Positions 1 through 8,700 of a stretch of 42,522 nt of DNA are shown in pieces. The notes beneath the pieces are model-generated. The model worked only from the letters and a program-made list of their open reading frames with translations. It did no database searches and was not told the origin of the DNA. How positions within the stretch are numbered: position 1 is the first letter of the stretch; the number at the start of each line of letters is the position of its first letter. The DNA comes from DASTBU01 sp035711845. Lineage in GTDB: Bacteria; Acidobacteriota; Vicinamibacteria; Vicinamibacterales; 2-12-FULL-66-21. Location of the stretch: assembly GCA_035711845.1 (NCBI GenBank), contig DASTBU010000093.1, positions 1 to 42,522 of the forward strand, in the 5' to 3' direction. A program made the translations under genes and the position numbers.

Positions 1-330
1 AACCGGATCACGTTCGAGTACGTGATGCTGAAGGACGTGAACGACACAGCTGACGACGCCCGGCGCCTGGTCCGGCTGCTCAACGGGATCAAGGCCAAGG
101 TCAACCTCCTGCCGTTGAACGAAGCGGCAGGCATTCCCTTCGAGCGCCCCTCAGACGAGCGCGTGAACCGCTTCGCGCAGATACTCGCCGACCATCACCT
201 GACGGTGTCCGTCCGCAAGTCCAGGGGCCGGGACATCCGGGCCGCCTGCGGGCAACTCATCACCGAGTCGAGCCGGGTCAAGGCACCCGGGCAACAACTC
301 GCGGACCTGATCCCGGTCGGCAGTCGTTAG
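1..330 (+). CDS. rlmN: RlmN, 23S rRNA/tRNA adenine-C2 methyltransferase (3' end only)
   Basis: The frame is open from base 1, so this is the C-terminal 109 codons of a gene that starts before the window. RlmN is a radical-SAM enzyme that methylates C2 of A2503 in 23S rRNA and of A37 in some tRNAs. The segment contains the family's late landmarks: an EYVMLKDVND-type stretch, then KVNLLPLNE, then SRGRDIRAACGQL near the C-terminus. The cysteine in AACGQL matches the methyl-carrying cysteine of RlmN. The radical-SAM CxxxCxxC motif would lie upstream of the window. The gene is convergent with mtaB. The 116-bp gap between them has only a 6-bp GC-rich hairpin (374-389) and no T-tract. Confidence 0.93.
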   Translation, partial: NRITFEYVMLKDVNDTADDARRLVRLLNGIKAKVNLLPLNEAAGIPFERPSDERVNRFAQILADHHLTVSVRKSRGRDIRAACGQLITESSRVKAPGQQLADLIPVGSR

Positions 331-446
331 AGGCCTCGGCCCACTCGATTCTGGGTCCTTGGGTCAGGGCCGTCCGCGCGCCAGCGCGGCGTCATCAACG
401 AATGCCGCTGCGAGGCGGAGCCCCATGGATCTCAGGCGCAGCCTCG

Positions 447-1709
447 CTAGTCCACCAGCGTCGCGTGGGCGTGGTCGTCGACTCGGACGCGCACGCGCAT
501 GTTTCGTGGCAGCCCTGGCGCGATCTTCAGCTTCAAATAGTTGTCCGTCACCACTACGCTGCCGTCCTCGAGCGTGAGCGCCGGGCGGATGGTGCCTGCC
601 TGGGCGTCGCGGAATCGGCGCGACAGGTCGGATCCGATGGCCCGCAGAGCCGTGGCGCGCTCGCGGACGACAGGGCCAGGGACCTTGGCAGACATCGACG
701 AGGCGGCCGTGCCGGGGCGATCGGAGTAAGGAAACACGTGGAGGTGCGAGAGCCCCGACCGGGGGAGGTAGTCGAGGCAGAACCTGAAATCCGGCTCGGA
801 TTCGCCGGGGAACCCCGCGATGACGTCGGAACCGATGGACGCGTGGGGCAGAGGGACGACAATCCGATCGATTAATCGGCGGTAGTAGTCCAGCGTGTAC
901 GGCCGGCACATCAAGGCCAGGAGCCGGTCGCTCGCATGTTGAAGCGGCAGGTGGAAATGCGGTGCGAAGCGACCCCCGCTCCGGGCGATGATCTCCACAA
1001 GGTCAGGCGTGCAGTCCATCGGCTCGAGCGAGCTGATTCGAAAAACGACGTCCGCGTCAGACGCATCCAGCGCCCGTAGCAGTTCGACGAGCGAGGTCCG
1101 CGGCCGAAGGTCACGGCCGTACGACCCGAGGTGGACGCCGGTCAGCGCAATCTCCCTGAAGCCGGCGGCGGCGACCCGCCGGACCTCCTGTTCGACCCGA
1201 TTCGGTGTGAGGCTCCGGCCCGGGCCGCGTGTCGCCGGAATGATGCAGTAACTGCAGCGCTCGTCGCATCCGTTCTGAACGCGCAACGTGAAGGCCGTGC
1301 GCCCCGCGACGCCAGGCTCTATCGCGGCGCCGCATGCGCCACCGCCCGCTCCGTAGCGTTCCGCCGTCGTGGGGCCGAACAACGCTGCGACGGCATCGAC
1401 CGTCGTGTCCTTGTCGGCGTTCGGCACCACCCGCACCACATTCGGCAGCGCCGCGACATCCTCCGGCCGGCGTGTCGCATAGCAGCCGGTGACAATGAGG
1501 CGCGCGCCCGGGTTCTCGCGCGCGATTCGACGGATCGTCTGGCGCGCTCCCTGATCGGCGGTTGCCGTAACGGTGCAGGTGTTCACCACGATCACGTCCG
1601 CCTCCGACGCCGGCGCGCTCGTGGCGCCGCGGGCGCGGAGCCCTTCCTCGAAGGTGAGTGAATCCGCCTGATTGACCCGGCAACCGAACGTGATGACGGA
1701 ATACTTCAT
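447..1709 (-). CDS. mtaB: MtaB, tRNA t6A37 methylthiotransferase
   Basis: This is a radical-SAM methylthiotransferase of 420 aa, which adds a methylthio group to t6A37 of ANN-decoding tRNAs. Visible parts are the N-terminal MTTase domain with cysteines at residues 10, 45 and 76 (the auxiliary 4Fe-4S ligands), the radical-SAM motif CDERCSYC with Cys148, Cys152 and Cys155, and a C-terminal TRAM-like segment from about residue 360. The N-terminal signature ITFGCRVNQADS and the 420-aa length fit the MtaB/YqeV branch better than MiaB or RimO. The ATG at 1709 overlaps the purE stop by 4 bp (ATGA), so it should be translated coupled to purE at the end of a purD-purE-mtaB transcript. Confidence 0.92.
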   Translation of the reverse strand: MKYSVITFGCRVNQADSLTFEEGLRARGATSAPASEADVIVVNTCTVTATADQGARQTIRRIARENPGARLIVTGCYATRRPEDVAALPNVVRVVPNADKDTTVDAVAALFGPTTAERYGAGGGACGAAIEPGVAGRTAFTLRVQNGCDERCSYCIIPATRGPGRSLTPNRVEQEVRRVAAAGFREIALTGVHLGSYGRDLRPRTSLVELLRALDASDADVVFRISSLEPMDCTPDLVEIIARSGGRFAPHFHLPLQHASDRLLALMCRPYTLDYYRRLIDRIVVPLPHASIGSDVIAGFPGESEPDFRFCLDYLPRSGLSHLHVFPYSDRPGTAASSMSAKVPGPVVRERATALRAIGSDLSRRFRDAQAGTIRPALTLEDGSVVVTDNYLKLKIAPGLPRNMRVRVRVDDHAHATLVD

Positions 1710-2215
1710 CCTGCCTGGGTCTGTGAGCGAAGCCGATTGGCAGCCTGCTCGACCTTATCTGCCAGCTTCTTCTTGTAGGCTTCGAGATTGGCTGCCGTCT
1801 GCGGATTGTCGAGCGCGAGGATCTGGGCGGCCAGCACGCCGGCGTTGGTCGCCCCAGGCTGGCCGATTGACACGGTGGCCACTGGCACTCCCGGGGGCAT
1901 CTGCACCGTGGAGAGCAGCGCGTCCAGTCCTTTGAGGGCGGTCGAGTCGATCGGCACCCCGATGACCGGCAAGGTGGTGTGTGCCGCGACAACCCCGGCA
2001 AGGTGCGCCGCGGCGCCCGCCCCCACGATGAAGACCTTGACGCCGCGACCCCGCGCTTCCCCGACGAGCCTCATCACGCGCTCGGGCGAACGGTGGGCGG
2101 AGGCGACCGTCATATCGCAGGTAATCCCCAGCTCGCGCAGGACCTCCGCAGCTCCCTGCATGACGGGGGCGTCGGAATCGGAGCCCATCAGGATGAGAAC
2201 GGAAACTGAGTTCAT
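1706..2215 (-). CDS. purE: PurE, N5-carboxyaminoimidazole ribonucleotide mutase
   Basis: PurE interconverts N5-CAIR and CAIR in de novo purine synthesis. The 169-aa product has the family motifs: MGSDSD near residue 12, ASAHRSPERV with the catalytic histidine, GAGAAAHLAG and the GVPIDS loop. The start is taken at the ATG at 2215 because homology begins there. The frame stays open further upstream but would run into purD. purD stops 7 bp upstream, so the genes are adjacent in one transcript. I see no purK in the window, so whether this enzyme uses N5-CAIR (class I) or AIR directly (class II) is not settled from sequence. Confidence 0.93.
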   Translation of the reverse strand: MNSVSVLILMGSDSDAPVMQGAAEVLRELGITCDMTVASAHRSPERVMRLVGEARGRGVKVFIVGAGAAAHLAGVVAAHTTLPVIGVPIDSTALKGLDALLSTVQMPPGVPVATVSIGQPGATNAGVLAAQILALDNPQTAANLEAYKKKLADKVEQAANRLRSQTQAG

Positions 2216-2222
2216 AGGCACA

Positions 2223-3506
2223 TTATGGCAATCCGTTGAGCGCCTTCTGCCCGATATCGCGACGATACTGCATTCCGTCGAACGCGATGGCCCGCACTCC
2301 ATCATAGGCGCGCTGTCTTGCGGCGTCGAAGGTCGGCGCGCGGCCCACAACGGTGAGAACGCGGCCCCCGGACGTTACGACGCCTCCGTTCTCCAGCCGG
2401 GTGCCCGCGTGAAACAGTAGGGTGTCTTCGAGCGCCTCCGCCTTCTCGAGCCCCGTGATGGGCAGCCCCGTCGGGCTGGCGCCGGGGTAGCCCTCCGAGG
2501 CAATCACGACCCCCACATACTTCTCGGCCCGAAAGGAAAGCGGCGTGGACGGCAGGGCGCCGTCGGCAGCCGCTGCGAGCTGAGGCGCGAGATCGCCCGC
2601 AATCATCGGGACGACGACCTGCGCCTCGGGATCGCCGAAGCGAACGTTGAACTCGATCACTTTGGGGCCATCGCCGGTCAGCATCAGACCAGCGTACAGG
2701 AAGCCGCGATACTCGTGACCCTCCGCACGCATGCCCGAGACGACGGGATTGACGATCTCCTCCATGATCCGCGATTGCAGAGCGGCATCGACGAGCGGGC
2801 TCGGCGCAAACGCGCCCATCCCACCCGTGTTGGGTCCGCGATCGCCGTCGAAGGCACGCTTGTGGTCCTGGGCGGACGCGAGCGGGACCGCGCAGGTGCC
2901 GTCGCAAATCGCGAAGAACGAAACCTCGGGACCACTCAGGCACTCTTCGAGGACGAGGCGCGCACCGGCATCGCCGAACTGACGGTCCTCCATGGCCGAA
3001 CGGATGGCCGCATCGGCCGTGAGGCGATCGGGCGCTATGACGACGCCTTTCCCGGCGGCAAGACCGTCCGCCTTCACGACCACGGGAAAGCTGAGCTCGG
3101 GTCGCGCGATCTCCGCATGTGCGGAGGCCGCATCGGCGCACACGCGATAGCGTGCCGTTGGAATCCCGTGTCTGCTCATGAAGGTCTTCGCAAAGACCTT
3201 GCTGCATTCCAGGGCTGCGGCCGCTCGCGAGGGACCGAAGACTCGAAGGCCGTGCGCGCGGAACCGATCCACGACGCCCAGATCCAGCGGAAGCTCGGGA
3301 CCGACGACCGTGAGATCCGCGCGCTCTGCGCTCGCGAGCGCGACAAGGGCATCGAGATCGGTGACGCCCACGGCGGCCAGGCGGGCAACGCGCGCGATCC
3401 CAGGATTCCCGGGAGCGCAGACGACCTCCGAGACGGCCGGTTCGGCGGCAAGTTTCCACGCCAGTGCGTGCTCGCGCCCGCCGCTCCCGATGATCAGGAC
3501 CTTCAT
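2223..3506 (-). CDS. purD: PurD, phosphoribosylamine-glycine ligase
   Basis: PurD is the ATP-grasp ligase that joins glycine to 5-phosphoribosylamine, the second step of purine synthesis. The product is 427 aa, the normal family length. It opens with KVLIIGSGGREHALAWK. The ATP-grasp core (about residues 100-300) holds VVKADGLAAGKGV and FNVRFGDPE. The ATG at 3506 is chosen because the conserved N-terminus begins there; upstream codons in the frame are not conserved. It is the first gene of purD-purE-mtaB and is divergent from rpsU across 249 bp that hold a perfect palindrome and possible promoters. Confidence 0.95.
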   Translation of the reverse strand: MKVLIIGSGGREHALAWKLAAEPAVSEVVCAPGNPGIARVARLAAVGVTDLDALVALASAERADLTVVGPELPLDLGVVDRFRAHGLRVFGPSRAAAALECSKVFAKTFMSRHGIPTARYRVCADAASAHAEIARPELSFPVVVKADGLAAGKGVVIAPDRLTADAAIRSAMEDRQFGDAGARLVLEECLSGPEVSFFAICDGTCAVPLASAQDHKRAFDGDRGPNTGGMGAFAPSPLVDAALQSRIMEEIVNPVVSGMRAEGHEYRGFLYAGLMLTGDGPKVIEFNVRFGDPEAQVVVPMIAGDLAPQLAAAADGALPSTPLSFRAEKYVGVVIASEGYPGASPTGLPITGLEKAEALEDTLLFHAGTRLENGGVVTSGGRVLTVVGRAPTFDAARQRAYDGVRAIAFDGMQYRRDIGQKALNGLP

Positions 3507-3550
3507 ACCCACGGTAGAAGTCTTTTGTTTAAGGGTATTTAGCGGAGACA

Positions 3551-3566
3551 TTGCGCGCGTGCGCAA
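3551..3566. promoter_or_regulatory. Perfect palindrome between divergent purD and rpsU
   Basis: TTGCGC and GCGCAA flank a 4-base GCGT centre. On the minus strand the palindrome overlaps a possible -35 (TTGCGC) about 18 bp from CTAAAT, in front of purD. It could be an operator or a transcript hairpin. The function is inferred only. Confidence 0.35.
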
Positions 3567-3597
3567 TGCTGCGAAGTTTGTTGACGTGACGACTGCT

Positions 3598-3627
3598 TTG
3601 TGCCCAAAATACGCGGCCGCCTATGAT
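3598..3627 (+). promoter_or_regulatory. rpsU: Possible sigma-70 promoter for rpsU
   Basis: TTGTGC (3598-3603) is followed by 18 bp and TATGAT (3622-3627), a good -10. A second -35-like TTGACG lies at 3581-3586. Ribosomal protein genes are expected to be strongly transcribed, and this is the most AT-rich patch upstream of rpsU. Confidence 0.4.
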
Positions 3628-3678
3628 AGCCTAGCATATTCTGTCGGATTCCACGGGCCCTCACAGACTGACATATCG

Positions 3679-3712
3679 ACGACTCCTTGGGAAGGAAATG
3701 AAGCGGAGTCGT
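3679..3712 (+). promoter_or_regulatory. Hairpin in the rpsU leader
   Basis: A perfect 8-bp stem (3679-3686 with 3705-3712, ACGACTCC/GGAGTCGT) closes an 18-base purine-rich loop. The loop contains GGAAGG and the ATG of a 13-codon mini-ORF. It sits 44 bp before the rpsU start used here, so it could control access to that start. Confidence 0.4.
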
Positions 3713-3739
3713 TTGCGTGCGTCGGGTGCCGGCCGCTAA
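3698..3739 (+). CDS. Candidate 13-residue leader peptide before rpsU
   Basis: ATG at 3698 follows a GGGAAGGAA purine tract and opens a 13-codon frame (MKRSRLRASGAGR) ending in TAA at 3737-3739, 16 bp before the rpsU start. The peptide is very basic, with five Arg or Lys in 13 residues. The purine tract is closer to the ATG than is ideal, and a frame this short can arise by chance. If real, it would couple translation into rpsU or act as an attenuator. It is not a known family. Confidence 0.25.
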   Translation: MKRSRLRASGAGR

Positions 3740-3755
3740 GGGGGTGTATTCAGGC

Positions 3756-3953
3756 TTGGCTGAAGTCAAGGTGCAGGAAGGCGAGTCCATCGAAAGCGCG
3801 CTTCGCCGCTTCAAGCGGAAGGTGCAGCAGGAAGACATCATCAAGGATATCAAGAAGCATTCGTTCTACTTGAAGCCAGGTGATCGACGCCGCGCCAAGC
3901 AGGCGCTGGCTCGCAAACGTACACGCAAGAAGCAGCGCCGCGAGTCGGACTAG
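3756..3953 (+). CDS. rpsU: Ribosomal protein bS21
   Basis: bS21 is a small basic protein of the 30S subunit, near the anti-Shine-Dalgarno end of 16S rRNA. The protein is 65 aa. The conserved core reads AEVKVQEGESIESALRRFKRKVQQED, then KKHSFYLKPG, with a highly basic tail. Homology begins at the TTG at 3756, which replaces the usual ATG of an MAEVKV-type start and has AAGGGGG about 11 bp upstream. In-frame GTG codons at 3717 and 3744 would add 13 or 4 residues unlike the family, so TTG is preferred. The gene appears monocistronic, with a leader hairpin before it and an inverted repeat after it. Confidence 0.9.
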   Translation: MAEVKVQEGESIESALRRFKRKVQQEDIIKDIKKHSFYLKPGDRRRAKQALARKRTRKKQRRESD

Positions 3954-3973
3954 GCTGCGGAAGCGATCGAGTC

Positions 3974-4006
3974 GTCCGTGCGCCGGCCCCCTGCTGGCGT
4001 ACGGAC
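3974..4006 (+). terminator. Strong hairpin after rpsU, without a T-tract
   Basis: An 11-bp stem (3974-3984 with 3996-4006, one G-U pair) encloses an 11-base loop, 20 bp after the rpsU stop. No U-run follows, so it is at best a non-classical terminator or a 3'-end stabiliser. Confidence 0.35.
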
Positions 4007-4112
4007 CGGTCGACCGTCCGGCACGGGATTCGAGCTCACCTGGGGATCGGACGTCGATGGCGGCGTTCGCGGTGGCAGGGGGAAGCGGATCGAGTTTGGA
4101 GAGGTGGGACCG

Positions 4113-4415
4113 ATGGAGTTCCAGGACAAGACGCTATCGTGCATTGACTGCGGTACCGAGTTCATCTGGACGGCAGGCGAGCAGTTGTTCTTCGCCGACA
4201 AGAACTTCAAGAACGAACCGAAGCGGTGCAAGAGCTGCAAGGCGAAGCGGGCCTCTCGCCCCGCATCGGGGGCAGTCATGGCCCGGGAGCGCGTGGAAAC
4301 GACAACGAACTGTTCGGCCTGCGGGAAGGAGACCACGGTCCCGTTCCGACCGACGCAGGGCCGACCCGTCTTCTGCCGGGAGTGCTTCCAGCAGCGCAAA
4401 TTCGCCGGAGTGTAA
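4113..4415 (+). CDS. Small double zinc-ribbon protein
   Basis: This 100-aa protein has two zinc-ribbon units. The first has CIDC near the N-terminus paired with CKSC about 30 residues later and carries the FFADKNFKNEPKRCKSCK signature of the 'probable zinc-ribbon' family. The second has CSAC paired with CREC near the C-terminus (CxxC-x17-CxxC type). The ATG at 4113 is chosen because GGAGAGGTGG lies directly upstream and conservation starts there. The frame remains open to 3978 without similarity. Proteins of this type are common, uncharacterised and presumed to bind nucleic acid or protein. No function can be assigned from the neighbours. Confidence 0.8.
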   Translation: MEFQDKTLSCIDCGTEFIWTAGEQLFFADKNFKNEPKRCKSCKAKRASRPASGAVMARERVETTTNCSACGKETTVPFRPTQGRPVFCRECFQQRKFAGV

Positions 4416-4530
4416 CCTGACGCCATCGGCCGGCTCTCGAGGCTACGCCGAAGGGCGTGGTCCTCTCCATTCTCTGCCGGAAATAGACGGCGCTCGAGAA
4501 AGATCACAGATCCCAATTCCGTCAGTCTGA

Positions 4531-4546
4531 CGCGGCCCGGGCCGCG
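4531..4546. promoter_or_regulatory. 16-bp perfect GC palindrome before the RND operon
   Basis: CGCGGCCCGGGCCGCG is flanked by GTCAG (4521-4525) and CTGAC (4550-4554), so it can form a long interrupted stem. It lies 56 bp before the RND adaptor start. It may be a repressor operator or an RNA hairpin. No regulator gene lies beside it. Confidence 0.35.
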
Positions 4547-4602
4547 CCGCTGACGACGCTACGGACCCGACCCCCGGGTGTGGCACGTCCAAGTACAGGT
4601 CA

Positions 4603-5712
4603 ATGGCATCCCAACCTCCCCCGTTCAAGGAAGCTCTTGGAATCGTTCTGGTGTGTGCCGCGCTGTCCGTCAGTGGCTGCGGAGGGGGGAGCACGCCCGC
4701 GCAAGGTGCGGCCCCCGGTCCGCCGCCCACGGCCGTCGACATCGTCACGGTCGAGACGAAGCCGATTGAACAGGCCTCGGAGTTCATCGCCACGCTCCAG
4801 TCGCTGCGCTCGACGACGATCCAGCCCGAGGTCGAAGGGATCGTCAGCCGGATCGTCGTCAAGTCGGGCGACCGCGTGCGCGCCGGCGATACCCTGCTGC
4901 AGATCAATCCCGACAAGCAGGCCGCCGCCGTGCGCAGCAGCGAGGCCAACATGGCTGGAACCGAGGCCGATGTCGAGTACTGGCGGCTCCAGGTCAAGCG
5001 CCTGGAGACCCTGGTCGAAGCCGGGGCGATCAGCAAGCAGGAGTTCGAACAGGCGCAAACCTCGCTCCGGACGGCGGAAGCCCGGCTTGCGTCGCTCGCC
5101 GCGCAGCTGAGGGAAGGACGCGTGGAGCTTCAGTACTACCGCGTCACCGCGCCCCAGTCGGGGATCGTCGGCGACATTCCCGTTCGCGTGGGCGATCGGA
5201 TCACCAACTCCACCGTCATCACGACGATCGATCAGAGCGAGGGGCTCGAGATCTTCATCCAGGTACCGCTCGACCGATCGCCGGACCTGCGTCTCGGACT
5301 TCCCGTGCAGATCCTCGACAGCGGCGGCAAGGTGGCCGCAACCAATCCGATCACCTTCATCGCGCCACGAGTGGATGACGCCACGCAGACCGTGCTCGTG
5401 AAGAGCGCGATCCAGCAGAAGGCGCTGCCGTCAGTCAGGCTCCACCAGTTCGTTCGTGCGCGGATCGTCTGGAACGCCGCGCCCGGCGTCACCGTGCCGG
5501 TCACCGCCGTGAGCAGGGTCAGCGGCCAGTACTTCTGCTTCGTGGCTGAGCCCGGAGAGCCCAGTGGCCTCGTCGCCAGACAGAGACCGATCGAGGTCGG
5601 CGAGATCATCGGCAACGATTACGTCGTCCGCACCGGCCTGAAGGAGGGCGATCGCCTGATCGTCTCGGGAATCCAGAAGCTGGGGGACGGGGCACCGATT
5701 CAATCTCAGTAA
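4603..5712 (+). CDS. RND efflux periplasmic adaptor (AcrA/MexA family)
   Basis: This membrane-fusion protein of 369 aa links an RND pump to an outer-membrane channel. A lipoprotein signal peptide ends in the lipobox VSGC, so the mature protein should be lipid-anchored in the periplasm. Then come a biotinyl-lipoyl-like half-motif (EGIVSRIVVKSGDRVRAGDTLL), an alpha-helical hairpin rich in Glu, Ala and Gln at about residues 105-170, the second lipoyl half (VTAPQSGIVGD), a beta-barrel and a membrane-proximal domain. The ATG at 4603 has only a weak AGG before it. The stop TAA shares a base with the ATG of the pump gene (TAATG), so the two are coupled. Confidence 0.9.
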   Translation: MASQPPPFKEALGIVLVCAALSVSGCGGGSTPAQGAAPGPPPTAVDIVTVETKPIEQASEFIATLQSLRSTTIQPEVEGIVSRIVVKSGDRVRAGDTLLQINPDKQAAAVRSSEANMAGTEADVEYWRLQVKRLETLVEAGAISKQEFEQAQTSLRTAEARLASLAAQLREGRVELQYYRVTAPQSGIVGDIPVRVGDRITNSTVITTIDQSEGLEIFIQVPLDRSPDLRLGLPVQILDSGGKVAATNPITFIAPRVDDATQTVLVKSAIQQKALPSVRLHQFVRARIVWNAAPGVTVPVTAVSRVSGQYFCFVAEPGEPSGLVARQRPIEVGEIIGNDYVVRTGLKEGDRLIVSGIQKLGDGAPIQSQ

Positions 5713-8700
5713 TGTTCGCCGATACCTTCATCCGCCGCCCGATTCTCGCATCCGTCTGCTCGCTGATTCTCATTCTGGCGGGCGCCATTGCGATACCGAC
5801 CATGCCGGTCGCGCAGTATCCGACGCTCGCGCCGCCGCAGGTCAACGTCTCCGCCTTCTACACCGGGGCCAACGCCCAGGAGGTGGAAACGGCGGTCACG
5901 ACGCCTCTCGAGCAGGCCATCAACGGCGTCGAGGGCATGCTGTACCTGACCTCGACCAGCACGAACAGCGGGGCCGCCACGATCACCGTGACGTTCGACG
6001 TGACGCGCGATCAGGATCTCGCGGCCGTCGAAGTCCAGAACCGCGTCAATCAGGCGCTCGGGCGCATGCCGACCGAGGTGAGGACGACGGGCATCACGGT
6101 CCAGAAGCAGTCGACCGGCTTCGTCATGGCGGTCGGGGTCTACAGCGAAAACAACCAGTACGGCTCGCTGTTCCTCAGCAACTATCTCGACATCTACGTC
6201 AAGGATGCTCTCAAGCGGGTCCCTGGCGTGGGCGACGTCATCATTTTCGGTGAGCGCAAGTATTCAATGCGCCTCTGGCTCGATCCGGATCGCCTCGCCG
6301 CGCGCGATCTCACCGCGAACGACGTGGTGCAGGCGCTCCGCGAACAGAACGTGCAGGTGGCCGCCGGCAGTCTCGGTCAGGCCCCGGCGGCGTCCGGACA
6401 GCTCTATCAGCTCAGCGTCAGGGCGCTCGGCCGGCTCCGTGAGGCAGCCGAGTTCGAGAACATCATCCTGAAGACCGGCACGGGCGGATCGCTCGTCCGG
6501 CTCAGGGATGTCGGGCGTGCGGAACTGGGCGCCGAGACCTACTCGTCGCAGCTGCGCTTCCAGGGCGTCGAGGCGGTCGGCCTTGGCGTCATCCAGCTGC
6601 CGACGGCCAACGCGCTCGACGTCGAGGAGGCGGTGAGCGCGGAGCTCGAGCGGCTGTCCGCCCGCTTCCCTCCCGGCCTGAAATATCAGATCGCCTTCAA
6701 CACGACCGAGGTGGTCGAAGAATCGATCACCGAAGTCCTCAAGACCCTGGCCGAAGCCATCGCACTTGTCGTGCTCGTGATCTTCGTGTTCCTGCAGACA
6801 TGGCGCAGCACGCTCATTCCAGCCATCACGATCCCCGTGTCGCTCGTGGGCGCGTTCGCGTTCATCAAGCTCATGGGCTACTCGATCAACACGCTGACCC
6901 TCTTCGGCATCATCCTCGCGACGGGCATCGTCGTGGACGATGCGATCGTGGTGATCGAGAACATCGAGCGACACATCCAGGAATACAAAGTGTCGGCGGC
7001 GAAGGCGGCCTCCGATGCGATGCGCGAGGTGCTGGGCGCCGTGATCGCCACGGGCCTCGTGCTGACAGCCGTTTTCGTGCCCGTCGCGTTCTTCCCTGGC
7101 ACGACCGGACGGTTGTACGCGCAGTTTTCGATCACGATTGCGTTCGCGGTCGCACTATCCGTGTTCAACGCCGTTACCCTGACACCTGCGCTCTCGGCGC
7201 TGCTGCTCGATCGCGAGAGCCACCACAAGGGCCGTTTCTTCACCTTCTTCGAACGCGTGATCACGGGGGGCACGAACGCCTACGTCCGCGCGCTGCGGGC
7301 GGGCATGCGCGTCCGGTGGGGGCTCGTCAGCCTGTTCGTCCTGTGTCTCGGCCTCACGTGGTGGGTGTACACGTCGGTTCCGCGGGCGTTCGTCCCTGAA
7401 GAGGACCAGGGCTACTTCATGGTTCAAGTGCAGGCCCCGGCCGGCGCCTCGCTGGAGTACACGGGCGGTGTGGCGCGGCAGGCCGAGAAGATCATCCTGA
7501 GCGATCCGGACGTCCTCACGCTCTTTTCGGTGATGGGCTTCAGCTTCAGCGGCGCGGCGCCGAACCAGGGCATCATGTTCGTTCGGCTGAAGCCGTTCGA
7601 CGAGCGCCCCGGGCGCGAGCACTCGCTCCAGGCCGTTCTCGGGCGCCTGAGCGGCCAACTGTTCGGGCTGCCCGGGGCCATCGTCGTCGCGTTCAACCCG
7701 CCGTCCATCCCGGGCTTGAGCCGGTTCGGCGGCTTCGAGTTCCAGGTGCTGGATCAAGCCGGCGCGCCGATCACCGAGCTGGCGGACGCGACACGGTCGA
7801 TCGTCGGGGCAGCCAGAGGTTCCACGCAGCTCCGCGGCCTGTTCAGCCCGTTCACGGCGAACGATCCGCAGCTGCAGGTCACGATCGACCGGCAGCGGGC
7901 ACTGGCTCTGGGCCTGCCGCTCAACGAGGTGACCAGCGCCCTGCAGATCTTCCTCGGCTCGCAGTACGTGAACGATTTCGAGCTGAACAACCGCGCGTAC
8001 CGCGTGTACGTCCAGGCGGATCAGCGATTTCGCTCCAATCCCCAGGCGCTGAGGCAGCTGTACGCCCGCACGCTGACGGGAGAAATGGTGCCGCTCGAAC
8101 AGGTCGTGACCATGGAGGAAACGACGGCGCCACAGGTGATCAGCCATTTCAACCTGTTCCGCTCGGCGACGATCAACGGGTCGGCCGCTCCGGGGGTCAG
8201 CTCGGGCGATGCTCTTCGCGAGATGGAGCGGCTCGCCGACGCGAACCTGCCGCAGGGAATGGGGTACGCCTGGTCGGGCATCTCTCTCGAGGAAACGAAG
8301 GCAGGGCAGCAGTCCTTCCTCATCTTCGGGCTCGCGCTGCTGCTCGTGTACCTCACGCTGGCGGCCCAGTACGAAAGCCTCGTGCTCCCCTTCATCGTGC
8401 TCCTCGGCGTGCCCCTCGCCGTACTCGGGGCACTCGGCGCGCAGTGGTCTCGCGGGCTGGCGAACGACGTTTATTGTCAGGTAGGGCTCGTGATGCTCAT
8501 CGGGCTGGCCGCAAAGAACGCAATCCTGATCGTGGAGTTTGCCGAGCAACTCCGCCGGCGTGGCCTGCCGATCGTCGAGGCGGCAGTCGAGGCCGCGCGG
8601 ATTCGGCTGCGGCCGATCCTGATGACCTCACTGGCGTTCATACTGGGAGTGCTGCCGCTCGCGGTTGCGACCGGCGCGGGTCAGGAGGCCCGGCACTCCG

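Noticed and set aside
374..389. A rho-independent terminator between rlmN and mtaB
   Set aside because: The stem is only 6 bp and no T-tract follows on either strand.
3540..3755. A tRNA or classical riboswitch before rpsU
   Set aside because: No cloverleaf or T-loop sequence and no known riboswitch core could be found; only simple hairpins are present.
4574..4602. A sigma-54 promoter (TGGCAC) before the RND adaptor
   Set aside because: TGGCAC is present, but the required TTGC-type -12 element at the right distance is missing.
7155..8549. A 464-codon minus-strand frame opposite the RND pump
   Set aside because: It is the antisense shadow of the pump, with biased composition and no motif.
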